DNA from: Apoda limacodes
Taxonomy: Eukaryota > Arthropoda > Insecta > Lepidoptera > Limacodidae
Length of the DNA: 64,000 nt
Assembly: GCA_946406115.1 (NCBI GenBank)
Contig: OX291543.1
Location: 32,328,815 to 32,392,814, forward strand
Reading direction: 5' to 3'
Translations under genes and position numbers: made by a program
Shown: piece after piece, positions 46,149 through 55,036 of the stretch
Layout of the letters: every line of letters begins with the position of its first letter
How positions within the stretch are numbered: the stretch's first letter is position 1
The notes under the pieces: model-generated
Databases searched by the model: none
The model's input: the letters and a program-made list of their open reading frames with translations, nothing else
Told to the model about the DNA's origin: nothing

Positions 46149-48319
46149 GTTGTGTAAAGATTTAGCTTATTTCTAAGCGACATCTTACTATACTTGCCTA
46201 TCATGGGATAGAGACGACCGAGGACAAAAGCGGCTCGGTCTCTGACTATTTTGGTGTGAGCTTGGAAGTTCAAACGACTATCCATGGTCACACCGAGATA
46301 TTTGGTCTTATTTTGCCAGGGAATGGCACGACCGAAAAGAGAAAGGGGAGTAGGCCGCGGAGGGCGGCCTAAGGTAAAAAGGACGGCAGAGCTTTTGTCG
46401 GGATTCACCTCGATTCTCCATTTCCGAAACCACTCGCCTAGGGCGGTGATAGCGGGTTGGAGTCTCTCAGTGATTCGACTCACTTGCCTATCTGTGGTAT
46501 AGAGAGCGGTATCGTCCGCAAAGAGGGCTAGGTTGGTACCTATCGTTTTAGGGATATCGTTAGTGTACAGAAGGTACAAGATGGGGGCGAGCACGGACCC
46601 TTGCGGGACTCCTGCTTCTATGGGACGGGGGGAAGAGAGAGTGCCTTCGACTTTGTAGCGAAAACTACGATTCGACAAATAGTCTCGTATGATGAGCACG
46701 AGACGATCTGGCAACTGAAAGTTGTACAGTTTAAAAATTAAACCGTTGTGCCAGACTTTGTCGAAAGCTTTCGCTACATCGAAGAAGACAGCGCCCGTGT
46801 GACGGGTCTTACCTAACGCTGGTTGAAAGCCATTAGGAATATGTTCCGTTATGCGGAGGACTTGATGGACGCATGAGTGTTTGGCACGGAAGCCGAACTG
46901 CTCGTCTATTAAAATGCCTCTGGAAACTATAGCGTTCCGTAGGCGAGCGAGGAGGAGGCGTTCATAGAGTTTACCAAGGGCCTTTAGTAAACTTATGGGG
47001 CGATAGGAGGACGGCTCGGTACGAGCTTTGCCTGGCTTGTGGATGCCTATAACAATTGCATCTTTCCATTGAGAAGGAAAGATGCAATGTTCCATAGCAG
47101 CGTTAAAGATCGCTACTAGGAGGCAGTTAAGGGGAAGAGTGAGGCGCTTTAGGATATCGTTAGAGATACCGTCCGCGCCGGGGGACTTACGGGGGCGTAG
47201 GTCTTTGATGACCTGTACGACTTCGTCGACAGTGACAGGGGGCAGGGGGTCTTGTGGAGGCAGAGAAGTTCTACGCTCCACTTCGCCGTCTACCTTGCGC
47301 ACGTGGTCGGGATCGAAGGGCTGTGTGCTTAAGGCACATTGGGCTTGGAGGCTAGACGCTAGGCAATCCCCTTTTTTGTCGTCGTTGAACGCGGGAACGT
47401 TGTTGGGACGAGTTAACGGAGGGAGAGAGTTTGCGGTTTCGGATTTTAGAGCTCTGGCTAAGTGCCAATAAGCTTGGTGAGAAGGAGAAATGTTCTCCAT
47501 AAGATCACCGAAACGTTGGGCGCGGAGCTCAGCTACAGCGGTTCTTACACGGCGGTGTAAGTCGTTGAAGCGAGCTTTATTTTCGGTAGTGGGAGCGCGA
47601 TCGCGAGCGTGGCGGGCCGCGTTACGCTCAGTCATTAGCGACCTGATGTGCTGAGGCAGGATTAGGTGGTGATAATCACCAACCGGCACCTGTCGTGAGC
47701 ACTCGCCAACGGTGGCGGTCAGGTGGCTAGTGAGAGAGTCAATAGCTACGTTTAGATCGGTCGCGGAAGAGATTACGTTTGGAACGCGGTCTAGATGTGG
47801 CGAGCTGGGATTTTCGAGCAATTGCCCAAATTTATCCCAGTCCGTCACGGTTCTAGTGTCGGGAGGAGAGTCCGAAGGGGAACCTAATCGGAGGATGACA
47901 GGGCGGTGGTCCGAGTCAAGTTCGTCAAGCACCTCTATAGAACAAAAGCTTAGCCTTACATTCTTTAGAAGTGCTATGTCCAGTACGTCGGGGTTGTTCC
48001 TAGTATTGTGGGGAAAGAAAGTGGGCGTCATGGGAGCGATAATGTCAAAGTTTAGTCTGTCAACTAAATCGTCAAGGACTGAAGTCTGCCTCTCCGTGAA
48101 GTTACAGAAGAGTTCCAGCGGCGATGCTTGCAATTTAGGTCGCCGGCAAGAATGACGGCGTCGCCTAAATTTAAGAGCGACTGAAGGTCGCTCTCGAGAA
48201 AGTCTTTTAGGGGAGAGAGATAAACCGATGCAATGATGATCGGCTGATGGCCGGTCATCGCTAAGCGGCAGACGGATGCTTCTAAATTCGTAAGCGGTGG
48301 AGGATCGGTAGGGGAGCAA
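46124..48319 (-). pseudogene. Jockey-type ORF2, endonuclease end plus reverse transcriptase
   Basis: The long open frame is ORF2 proper from roughly 48090 downward; the part above that is shadow reading. It holds the end of the endonuclease (NPDVLDIAL, DSDHRPVILRL), then the RT domain: SPGADGISNDILKRL, IHKPGKARTEPSSYRPISLL, DEQFGFRAKHSC, FFDVAKAFDKVWHNGL, GVPQGSVLAPILYLLYTNDIP and the catalytic box FADD (codons at 46522-46511), then the thumb region. The catalytic aspartates are intact. The frame closes after TTCIRPILA, where a further frameshift separates the C-terminus. Confidence 0.9.
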
Positions 48320-48573
48320 TGCAGGGAGCGCCTGTAATAGATGAAAGTGCCTCCGAGATTGGAGGAAGTTCTATCATTACGGACAGTGCGATATTTCGCG
48401 ATCGAAGGGGTACGGACAGCGGGCTTTAGGAACGTTTCCTGGATAAGGAAGACGTCCGGTTTTTGGGACGAGTGGAATTGCGATAATTCCTCTCTTTGGT
48501 TGCGGAGACCGTTGGCATTAAAATAGCCTATGGAGACGGACCGGGGTTTTTCGCGCGCGGTTGTGCAATCCAT
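48064..48573 (-). pseudogene. Jockey-type ORF2, endonuclease domain (N-terminal part)
   Basis: AP-endonuclease-like domain of a non-LTR element: start MDCTTAREK, then YFNANGL (22-28), FLIQETFLKP, VRNDR, and the catalytic-type AGDLNCKHRRWNS motif. It ends prematurely at a TAG after RGRLQSLTI. The downstream half of the domain (DIIAPMTPTFFP, NPDVLDIAL, DSDHRPV) is in another frame, so a small indel lies between about 48110 and 48080. The job of this domain is nicking target DNA for target-primed reverse transcription. Confidence 0.82.
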
Positions 48574-48580
48574 TTTGGTT

Positions 48581-49261
48581 TTAAGGTTTTGGAGCTACCC
48601 TGCGGAGGGCGGCGAAGAAGTCGCGATGCTTAGCCATGAAGCCGAGCATTTGAGAGAGATCGGTGATCTGTACGTATTCGGCGTACACGATCTCGAAATA
48701 GGCTGGGTCGCAAAGTCAAGAAATTTCGGCGAGAATGTCGAAATGCTGCTGCTCGGCCGTCTGAGCGGCGTTGCGGGGCAGCGCGAGAGAGGGGCGCGGG
48801 GGGGCAAGGCGCGTTTGCGCGAGAGGTGCGGGAGCACTTCTCATAGGCGCTGGACGCGGAATGTCCCGGGACATAAGAGGGGCGGGGTAGGGAATACCCG
48901 TGACAGAGACGGGCCCGGGGAGAGCAGACAAAAGTTTGTCTGTCTCCTTCGATTTGGACGCGTGAACTAGCGCTGGAGGACGGCTCCAGGCGTTGATAGC
49001 GGGGAGAGGTGCAGGCACGAGCGGAGCCTGTTGGCGGGGGGCGGGGGGACGCGATTTACCCTGTTTGGGTTTACGCGAGCTCTGTTTGGGAGCTTTGGGG
49101 CACCCGCGGTAATTCGCTGGGTGGCCTTCACTCCCACAGAGTACGCAAGCGACCGGGTCGGATGCGTTAGAGCGATCGCGATCACAGTCCGGAGTGGCAT
49201 TGACCCGGGTTCGACCGCTTGTGCGGAGTCTCGACCCGGACGCCCTTGAGGCTGCACACAT
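48581..49261 (-). pseudogene. Jockey-type ORF1, C-terminal part (shifted frame)
   Basis: Continuation of ORF1 in a second frame. It holds one CCHC knuckle (CVLCGSEGHPANYRGC) followed by CPKAPK and a Pro/Ala-rich tail. The first two knuckles expected from the family (usually spaced just before) are missing, which suggests a deletion together with the frameshift. An in-frame TGA sits at 48718-48716 (after AEIS); beyond it the frame continues with a plausible gag end (ITDLSQMLGFMAKHRDFF) to TAA at 48583-48581. The ORF2 ATG (48573) follows 7 nt later. Confidence 0.75.
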
Positions 49262-50345
49262 CTTTAATGTTAAAGATGGCTTTGCCTTCTTTGGTCAGGT
49301 CTAGTACTACGAGCACCATGTCGTAGCACTCTGACTTATTACGGCCATTGTACATTCTATGTACTTCCCGAACTGGGAGGCCTTGAACGATTAGGTCGTC
49401 CTGAACAGTCTTAGTGGAGAATTCCTTAGGAACTCCCCTTATGACTGCTCGGAGAACGCGTTCCTCGGCCAGCGAGTAAGTATGGTACTCATACTTTTGG
49501 GCCGTGAGGAAAGCCGTCAGATTTCGGAAATCTGACGGTGTCGGGACCTGCACTTTGATGCCGCACTCGGCATCATTTCGGGCGTGCGTATAATTTATCC
49601 GCTTGGCCTTCATAGCGTTTGCTATATTTGGCCAGGCCCCTTTGTCTTTGATGACAATGGGCGGCGGAGTTTTTTCCGTCCGTCCCGAAGTGGGACAGGC
49701 GGACTGCGAAGAGGTGGCGGCGGGGGTTGTGTCCATGGCGGCTGGCTCAGGGCTGGCCGCCGAGGTGGACGGAGAGGGGGAAGCGCTAGGCGCTTTGAGG
49801 CGTTTAGCCTCGGAATCGGAGGGAGGAGGAGTAGAAGACTCCTGAGCGGATGCCGCCGAAGCCTTTTTAGACTTGGCGGACTTCTTCCGCTTCTTCCCCT
49901 TTTTAGTCCCCAGGCCAACCACTGTGAAGCCTTCGTCGTCCTCGGACAACGCCGACTCAGCGGACATTACGGCTTCTGGAGACAGGGGTGCGGTTTCGGA
50001 GGTTGCGGGGGGCGGGGTAGCGAGTGACCGAGAAAGGGTCTCATCGGCTACCGGAGTCGGGGGGCGATTGGGCACAGGGGCCCGAAGAGCGCGGCGAGCG
50101 AGACGCGGGTCGCGATTGCGGGGTTCGCGGGGTTCGCGGGAGAGACAGCGCGAACGATTGCGCGAGCGAGAGCGCGGAGTCGAACGCGATGAGACGGACG
50201 GGGGGGGCGAGGTTGTGCTGGACGCAGTGAGGGCAGGCCCCACAGCCTTAATGATGGCATGGGCCAGCTCTGGGCGATCGCGAACAAGATTTATCACGAT
50301 TGCCCCTAGCTGGTCCGGGGACAAGCCGATGAGTTGCTCGGCCAT
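49182..50345 (-). pseudogene. Jockey-type ORF1 (gag-like), N-terminal part
   Basis: 387 codons from ATG (MAEQLIGLSPDQLGAI...) through an Arg/Ser- and Pro-rich low-complexity region (about 55-215) into the conserved gag core with IVIKDKGAW (222-230), a stretch around residue 330 containing TVQDDLIVQGLPV, and VRVETPHKRSNPGQCH near the end. In jockey-type gag proteins this last motif leads straight into three CCHC zinc knuckles. Here the frame reads out to a stop after QCHSGL. The rest of the protein is found in another frame, so an indel or deletion has broken the ORF at about 49190-49205. Confidence 0.8.
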
Positions 50346-51133
50346 CGCGGGAGTGGCCGGGGTGTAGATTTTGAGTGCCTAGTGACTCCCCACCATTGCT
50401 GGCGAGGAGCAAGAATACCTAAATGTGGCCAGGCGCCCCGCAGTGCTACGGATTGCCTGGTGAGTACCTAACTCCAACTCCTACGGCCGGGGTTACGTTG
50501 TCACCGTTAGGTTTCCCCCCAGCAACGAGACGTTTATGAACAAGAAACGTTAGGTAGACCGCAACTCTGAAAAGAGCTATACGATCTCACCCACCAGCCC
50601 TTGAGCACTTGGAACTGGCTTTCTACAAACTAAAATGCAATCGATACTTAAAACGCGAGAATGCGCTGAGCGGCGAACCGCTGAAGCGGAAATATTACAC
50701 TAGCGATTTAACCCAAAGCCGGACTCAGACCGGGCGAACCGGTAACAGTCAAAGAGGAAAGCGAGGGTCACCGCTATGCGTAGTAGTTCCGCGACTACGA
50801 GAACACACACTCACGCACAAAAACACAGTATCGCTTCGATAAACACTCGGTTATGGGCGCGTTGAAGAACGCACAAACACACTCAGAGCGGGCCGAGAAG
50901 CAATTTCCCAGCCAATACACACTGCCGAGCAGCGCTTCAACACTCAGGCCGATTTTCCAGGAATTGCGGGCAATGATCCAAACAACAATTCGAGGTCGTC
51001 AGCGCTGAGGCAAAACACCACACAGGAATGCGCACCAGCTGAGTCACCACTGCACGGAGCACACTGAGAGCACTTGACGCTCTAAAACACGACCGCACAA
51101 CACGAGAGTCGAATCGGGAATGAAGCAGGACAT

Positions 51134-51316
51134 GACGCGCAATGTCTGAGGATCCACACCAAATCTCCCGCCCAATCTTGGGACTTGAAAACGAGGACGC
51201 GCGGTAACGCCCGCGCCACGATACGATATAATATAATTGACTTTGACTCTGGCAAATGCATAAATGGTCTGCTAAGACCGTGTGAGCCCATTATGATATT
51301 AAAAAAAAAAAAAAAA
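51134..51316 (+). mobile_element. SINE-like retroposon, copy 2, right half
   Basis: Right half of copy 2 (gacgcgcaatgtctg ... poly(A)), continuing exactly where the left half stops at 45424. Its 3' tail (51301-51316) is followed by a third AGCGCGACG at 51318-51326. This order dates the jockey-type insertion after the SINE-like insertions. Confidence 0.75.
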
Positions 51317-51755
51317 TAGCGCGACGTGACACGGCCGGTGCGGCATATTAGTAGACGGCATACTTACGCAAAACAACCGCAAATCAATGTAGAGCATTTA
51401 ACCGTTTCATACACAGATTGTATTAATATAAATAAATAAAATAGCTTTTTTGATTTCTTACATTGTTCACCTGTATTAAATATTACTAATAAAATAAATA
51501 TAATTAATGAATATTATTATAGTAATATAAGAATTCTGACACGCATTAATATTTATAGTTTATTATTACAATGGTATGTTACAAATGACTATTAGCAATT
51601 GGCATTAATATAAATACAATATCTTTTATTCATTCATGCAAAAATAAGATTATAATCATGCAAATTTATTATTACTTTTATATTTAGATTACTGGATATT
51701 ATTCATTTTAGAATATACATTATATGAATACTTTTTTATATTACTAATTATTTAA

Positions 51756-52195
51756 ATGCAAGGACCGCCTGTAGCGGTAAAAGCCTCCTCCATTATTTTC
51801 CATCTTGATCTATCTCTGGCCAGCCTGCTCCATATTGATCTATCTCTGGCCAGCCTGCTCCATATTGATCTATCTCTGGCCAGCCTGCTCCATATTGATC
51901 TATCTCTGGCCAGCCTGCTCCATATTGATCTATCTCTGGCCAGCCTGCTCCATATTGATCTATCTCTGGCCAGCCTGCTCCATATTTTTCCTGCTACGTT
52001 AGCTATATCGTCGTTTCACATTCTGTTTGGTCTACCTTGTCGTCGCTTTTTATTTATCGGGTACCAGTTCGTGGTTATTTTTGTCCATCTGTTCTCATTC
52101 ATTCTTTGAATGTGACCTGCCCATTTCTATTTTAGCTTAAGAGCTTGTTTGACTACGTCCTTAGCTTTTGTCTTCTCTGTGATTAATGTGTTTTT
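51756..52195 (-). pseudogene. RTE-type LINE ORF C-terminus with amplified decapeptide unit
   Basis: Minus-strand reading: KLK*KWAGHIQRMNENRWTKI, then GRPNRM*NDDIANVAGKIW, the C-terminal signature of RTE-type LINEs (WAGHI.R..D.RW, GRP..RW.DD...AG..W, A.DR..W). The next ten-residue unit, WSRLARDRSI, is repeated six times in frame, then the ORF ends with WKIMEEAF. Two stops (tag, tga) show that it is dead. The repeat array is listed separately. Confidence 0.8.
51811..51985. repeat. 30-bp minisatellite, 6 units
   Basis: Unit tatctctggccagcctgctc plus catattgatc, repeated with starts at 51811, 51841, 51871, 51901, 51931 and 51961, essentially without mismatches. The unit is a multiple of three and encodes the LINE decapeptide on the minus strand. 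Confidence 0.97.
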
Positions 52196-52637
52196 AACAG
52201 ATACTGTAGGTTAAAAAAAATATTTTGAGCCGCAGGTTTTAAAATATTGTTTTAAATTTTAGTTAGATGCTTACCTAGTATTACTTGTCTTTATTTGTTT
52301 GAGTTTTTTATTGTTCCGACATCAGAGTCAAAACACATAAAAAAAAAATATTTTAAACTTACATTTCCAATTAAAGAATTGACCATGACGTAAAACTTAC
52401 TTAAAAGGTCATCGATGACGTATATCGACGTTCGCTAGTCCTTTGTCAGATTTTAGAGGTGTCACTTAAAACATTGGTAGGTAACTAACGTACGAGTAGG
52501 TACCTACTCGGAAAAACCTTAGAAAAATCTGGCAAAGAATCTTTGAGACGCGATTCCCGTGACGAACTACTAATCTAAGCGTATACATATTTGTGCTTAA
52601 CTGTCAGTGTGCTAATCCGATTTGTATTCTTTTGTTT

Positions 52638-52740
52638 TTAGGGTCCTATTACTAAGCCTACGTTGTCTGTCTGTTCGTCCGTCTATCTGTTCGACCTGTT
52701 TACAGGTATGACCACAGAGCACCTATGTGTTATAGTGGCG
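52638..52740 (+). repeat. 'agggt...ctgtctgttcgtccgtc' repeat scrap
   Basis: agggtcctattactaagcct then ctgtctgttcgtccgtctat and a tacaggtatgacc end, resembling the left part of the same superfamily of repeats. Confidence 0.45.
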
Positions 52741-53278
52741 GATAACGTATCTAACAAATAATAAAAAAATCAAAAAGTAAAAATTTCAGGGGTATACAAT
52801 AAATACGTTTTCTTTGTTCTCGCTCTATTGTAAAAACAGTCACACTCACAAGCTTAAAGCTTGCAGTGATTTGTAGTGTGAGCTCTAAAGAAGGTATAAA
52901 GGCGGATGCAGACCAGATGCGTGACGAGACGTGACGTGCGCACACACCATTTGTATGTAACTGTAAGGACGGTGGCCAGATCAAATGCGTGACGTGCGCG
53001 TGTGTAGCGGTAGGGCAACGTCGCACACGCGCGTGCAGTGATGACGTTGTATAATATTGCGCTCCATGTTAGATGCCAACCCAGGAAGGTTATTGGGATC
53101 AGTCTCGAGCTTTATTCGGGCTCCAGAATTCGTGAGAAAAATGTATGGAAGTCTGACTTAGCTTCCCCAGGCATGCACGCACACGCATCGATCAGTGCTG
53201 CACGTTCGCACGCACGGTAGGTTGTATTTATTTACAAAAGTAATACAGTTACCTTACCTGCCCTAAAAAGTATCTTAC

Positions 53279-54382
53279 CTGCCTTTCTCCAGCTTCTTCA
53301 CGCAGCTGCCACACCAGTTCAGCAGTCTGCGCCACACCTGAAGCCGCCAAAGGGTGGCCCTTTCCTATACATCCCCCACTTGGGTTCACAACAACTCTTC
53401 CTCCGTATGTGTTATCACCCGCATCAACAAATGTCCCTCCTTCTCCCTCACCACATAGCTGCAACGCCTCATAGGTGATCAGTTCGTTTGATGAAAAGCA
53501 GTCATGTAACTCCACTATGTTCACTTCTTTGGGAGATATGCCAGTATGTTTATACAATTTTTGAGCAACTAAAACTGTCATGTCATAACCTGCCAGCTTC
53601 ATAAAACTCTTCTCTGCGAAGACAGCAGCTGTATTTGTTGCCATTTCCATACCGACAATTTCAACTGCTTTGTCTTGCAGCCCATGGGCAATTACTGCTT
53701 CCTCTGACATCAAAACTGCTGCACTGGCGCCATCTGTAATTGGACTGCACTGGAGAAGAGTCAGTGGGCCATATATGTGTCTTGACTCTAGGATTTCTTC
53801 TATTGTGTACTCTCTCTTACTCTGAGCTTGAGGATTCTTTACACTGTGTCGATGATTTTTTGCTGCTATTTTAGCAAAATGTAGTTCTGTTGTTCCATAT
53901 TTTTTCATATGCTCAATACCAGCATTTCCGAAAAACTGGGCTGTCATAGGATCGGAGGTGATCTCAGTTAACTCGGCCATTTTTTGTATGTGTTTGTCTA
54001 CTGGATTTGTTCTGTCTTTGTAATGTAGACTAAGAGGACCAGGTGACATTTTCTCAAAACCAACAGCCAGTGCAATATCACAGATGAGACCCTCGACCAG
54101 CTGTTTAGCAAGCAACAGGGCACTGGCTCCAGTCGATCCACTGTTGTTTGTGTTATAAATGGGTATACCGGTCATTCCTACTTCATACAACACTCTCTGA
54201 CCACTAGTAGAATCTCCGTACACATATCCACAAACAGCCTGTTGTATTTCATCGTACTTTATTCTAGCGTCTTCCAGTGCTTTCTCAACAGCTTCTTTTC
54301 CTAGTTCTGGGTAGTCTCGACCAGTGCCTCCTTTGACGAAATTCGTCATTCCAACACCGACAACATAAACCTTTTTAGACAT
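53279..54382 (-). CDS. SCPx: SCPx-like protein, exon 1 (SCP2-type thiolase domain)
   Basis: First coding exon, residues 1-368. SCPx proteins are peroxisomal: the N-terminal thiolase cleaves 3-oxoacyl-CoA of branched or sterol side chains and the C-terminal SCP2 domain carries lipid. Visible family motifs are GFEKMS (109-114), HFAKIAAKNHRHS (168-180), QCSPITDGAS (211-220), HDCFSSNELITYEAL (293-307), GDNTYGG (322-328) and GKGHPL (340-345). The nucleophile loop, NNNC-type in the family, reads NNSGSTG (79-85), so residue 82 is Gly (codon at 54139-54137) instead of Cys. His293, Cys295 and His343 are kept. The ATG at 54382 has G at -3 and gives the expected SCPx N-terminus. The exon ends with CAG before GTAAGA at 53278 (phase 0). 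A second CAG/GTAAGG donor lies 21 nt downstream. A single 1.1-kb thiolase exon is compatible with a retro-derived paralogue, but that is inference. Confidence 0.93.
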
Positions 54383-54500
54383 TACAAATACGTTGTGAAT
54401 TCTAATCGATTGTAAAATAATAAATATAAGGCGACCGCTCCGCGAGCGACTGACAAATTAAATGACTCATGGCCTCGTTGTATTTCTTCATTGCAAGGCA
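54383..54500 (-). promoter_or_regulatory. Likely 5' UTR / proximal promoter of the SCPx-like gene
   Basis: On minus, upstream of the ATG, lies gcggtcgccttatatttatt followed by attttacaatcgattag. A TATA-like AT word sits about 55-65 nt before the ATG. Whether it is a promoter or 5' UTR cannot be decided; there is no in-frame ATG between it and the start. Confidence 0.3.
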
Positions 54501-54954
54501 GGCAGCTAACTTTTAAGTCAGGTCCATTAACAAAAAGTTTATTTGCATTTTAAACTTGTTTTTGATAAATTCCCGACAATATTATGATCTAATTACCTAC
54601 CTATCTAAAGACGAAAAATAACTAGTTAAGATTGTTAGTCTATAGATATGGGTATGTCAATATTATATTATATTACTCGTATGTCGGCCTCACCTCCCGC
54701 ACCGCGCCGGCGCGACACCATGCATGCGCCTTGTACGTTATCTACCTATTGTGCCTCTGTAAAATTATTATCAAAGTAATTAATCACTTATCTAAATGTA
54801 ATTTAAAATTACACTAATGATACGATAATATTTGAAACATGGTATATGTTTGTGCGATGGACGGCTGCGCCAGTGCTGTAACCAGGGCGGTGCCAGCGGT
54901 GCTGGTGCCCAGGAACAGGGCGCAGACCCTGGGAGGGTGCAAAAATGACCAAGA

Positions 54955-55036
54955 CCATTTTTTTGGATGATGTGGATGATGCTTCCCATCAGGCGGACCG
55001 TAAACTTGTTTGCCACCTTAGTGGTATAAAAATAAA
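54955..55036 (+). mobile_element. CR1-like LINE tail
   Basis: cttcccatcaggcggaccgt...cttgtttgccaccttagtgg then an A-rich tail. It lies upstream of the SCPx-like gene start (which is on the other strand), next to a GC-rich stretch (54850-54945) of unclear origin. Confidence 0.65.

Larger units (their letters stand above)
45425..51122 (-). mobile_element. Near-full-length jockey-type non-LTR retrotransposon
   Basis: 5,698 bp between exact 11-bp target duplications (aagcaggacat at 45414-45424 and 51123-51133). The element runs on the minus strand: it begins CATTC at 51122, has about 0.8 kb of 5' UTR, a gag-like ORF1 (50345-48581), an endonuclease/reverse-transcriptase ORF2 (48573-45840), a GC-rich 3' UTR and a poly(A) tail (poly-T on plus, about 45425-45440). 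Two ORFs separated by 7 nt, the gag motif HPANYRGCPKAPK and the RT box FADD are typical of the jockey clade. It lies in the same direction as the host SCPx-like gene, inside its intron and inside an older SINE-like repeat. Exact duplications point to recent insertion, but both ORFs are frameshifted, so this copy is not autonomous. Confidence 0.92.
39217..53278 (-). other. 14.06-kb phase-0 intron of the SCPx-like gene, filled with transposons
   Basis: Inferred from the donor GTAAGA (53278) and the acceptor tttgtttcag (39217), which join two parts of one SCPx protein in frame. Reading along the plus strand it holds: dispersed repeats (39.9-40.85 kb), a CR1/L2-type LINE end (41 kb), a foldback repeat (41.35-41.57 kb), a hAT-like element with a CR1 insertion (42.36-44.86 kb), two SINE-like copies with a jockey-type LINE inside the second (44.9-51.3 kb) and an RTE end (51.75-52.2 kb). 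39.25-39.88 kb and 52.2-53.25 kb show only AT-rich DNA and short repeat scraps. No other host exon was recognised inside, but short exons could be missed. Confidence 0.8.

Noticed and set aside
46284..48970. Plus-strand ORFs within the jockey-type element (up to 147 residues)
   Set aside because: Antisense to ORF2 and ORF1, with no protein motif; the minus reading has clear endonuclease and RT motifs.
49584..50367. Several plus-strand ORFs of 80-164 residues
   Set aside because: They are antisense shadows of the GC-rich jockey-type ORF1 on the minus strand; Arg/Gly-rich composition reflects reading the wrong strand.
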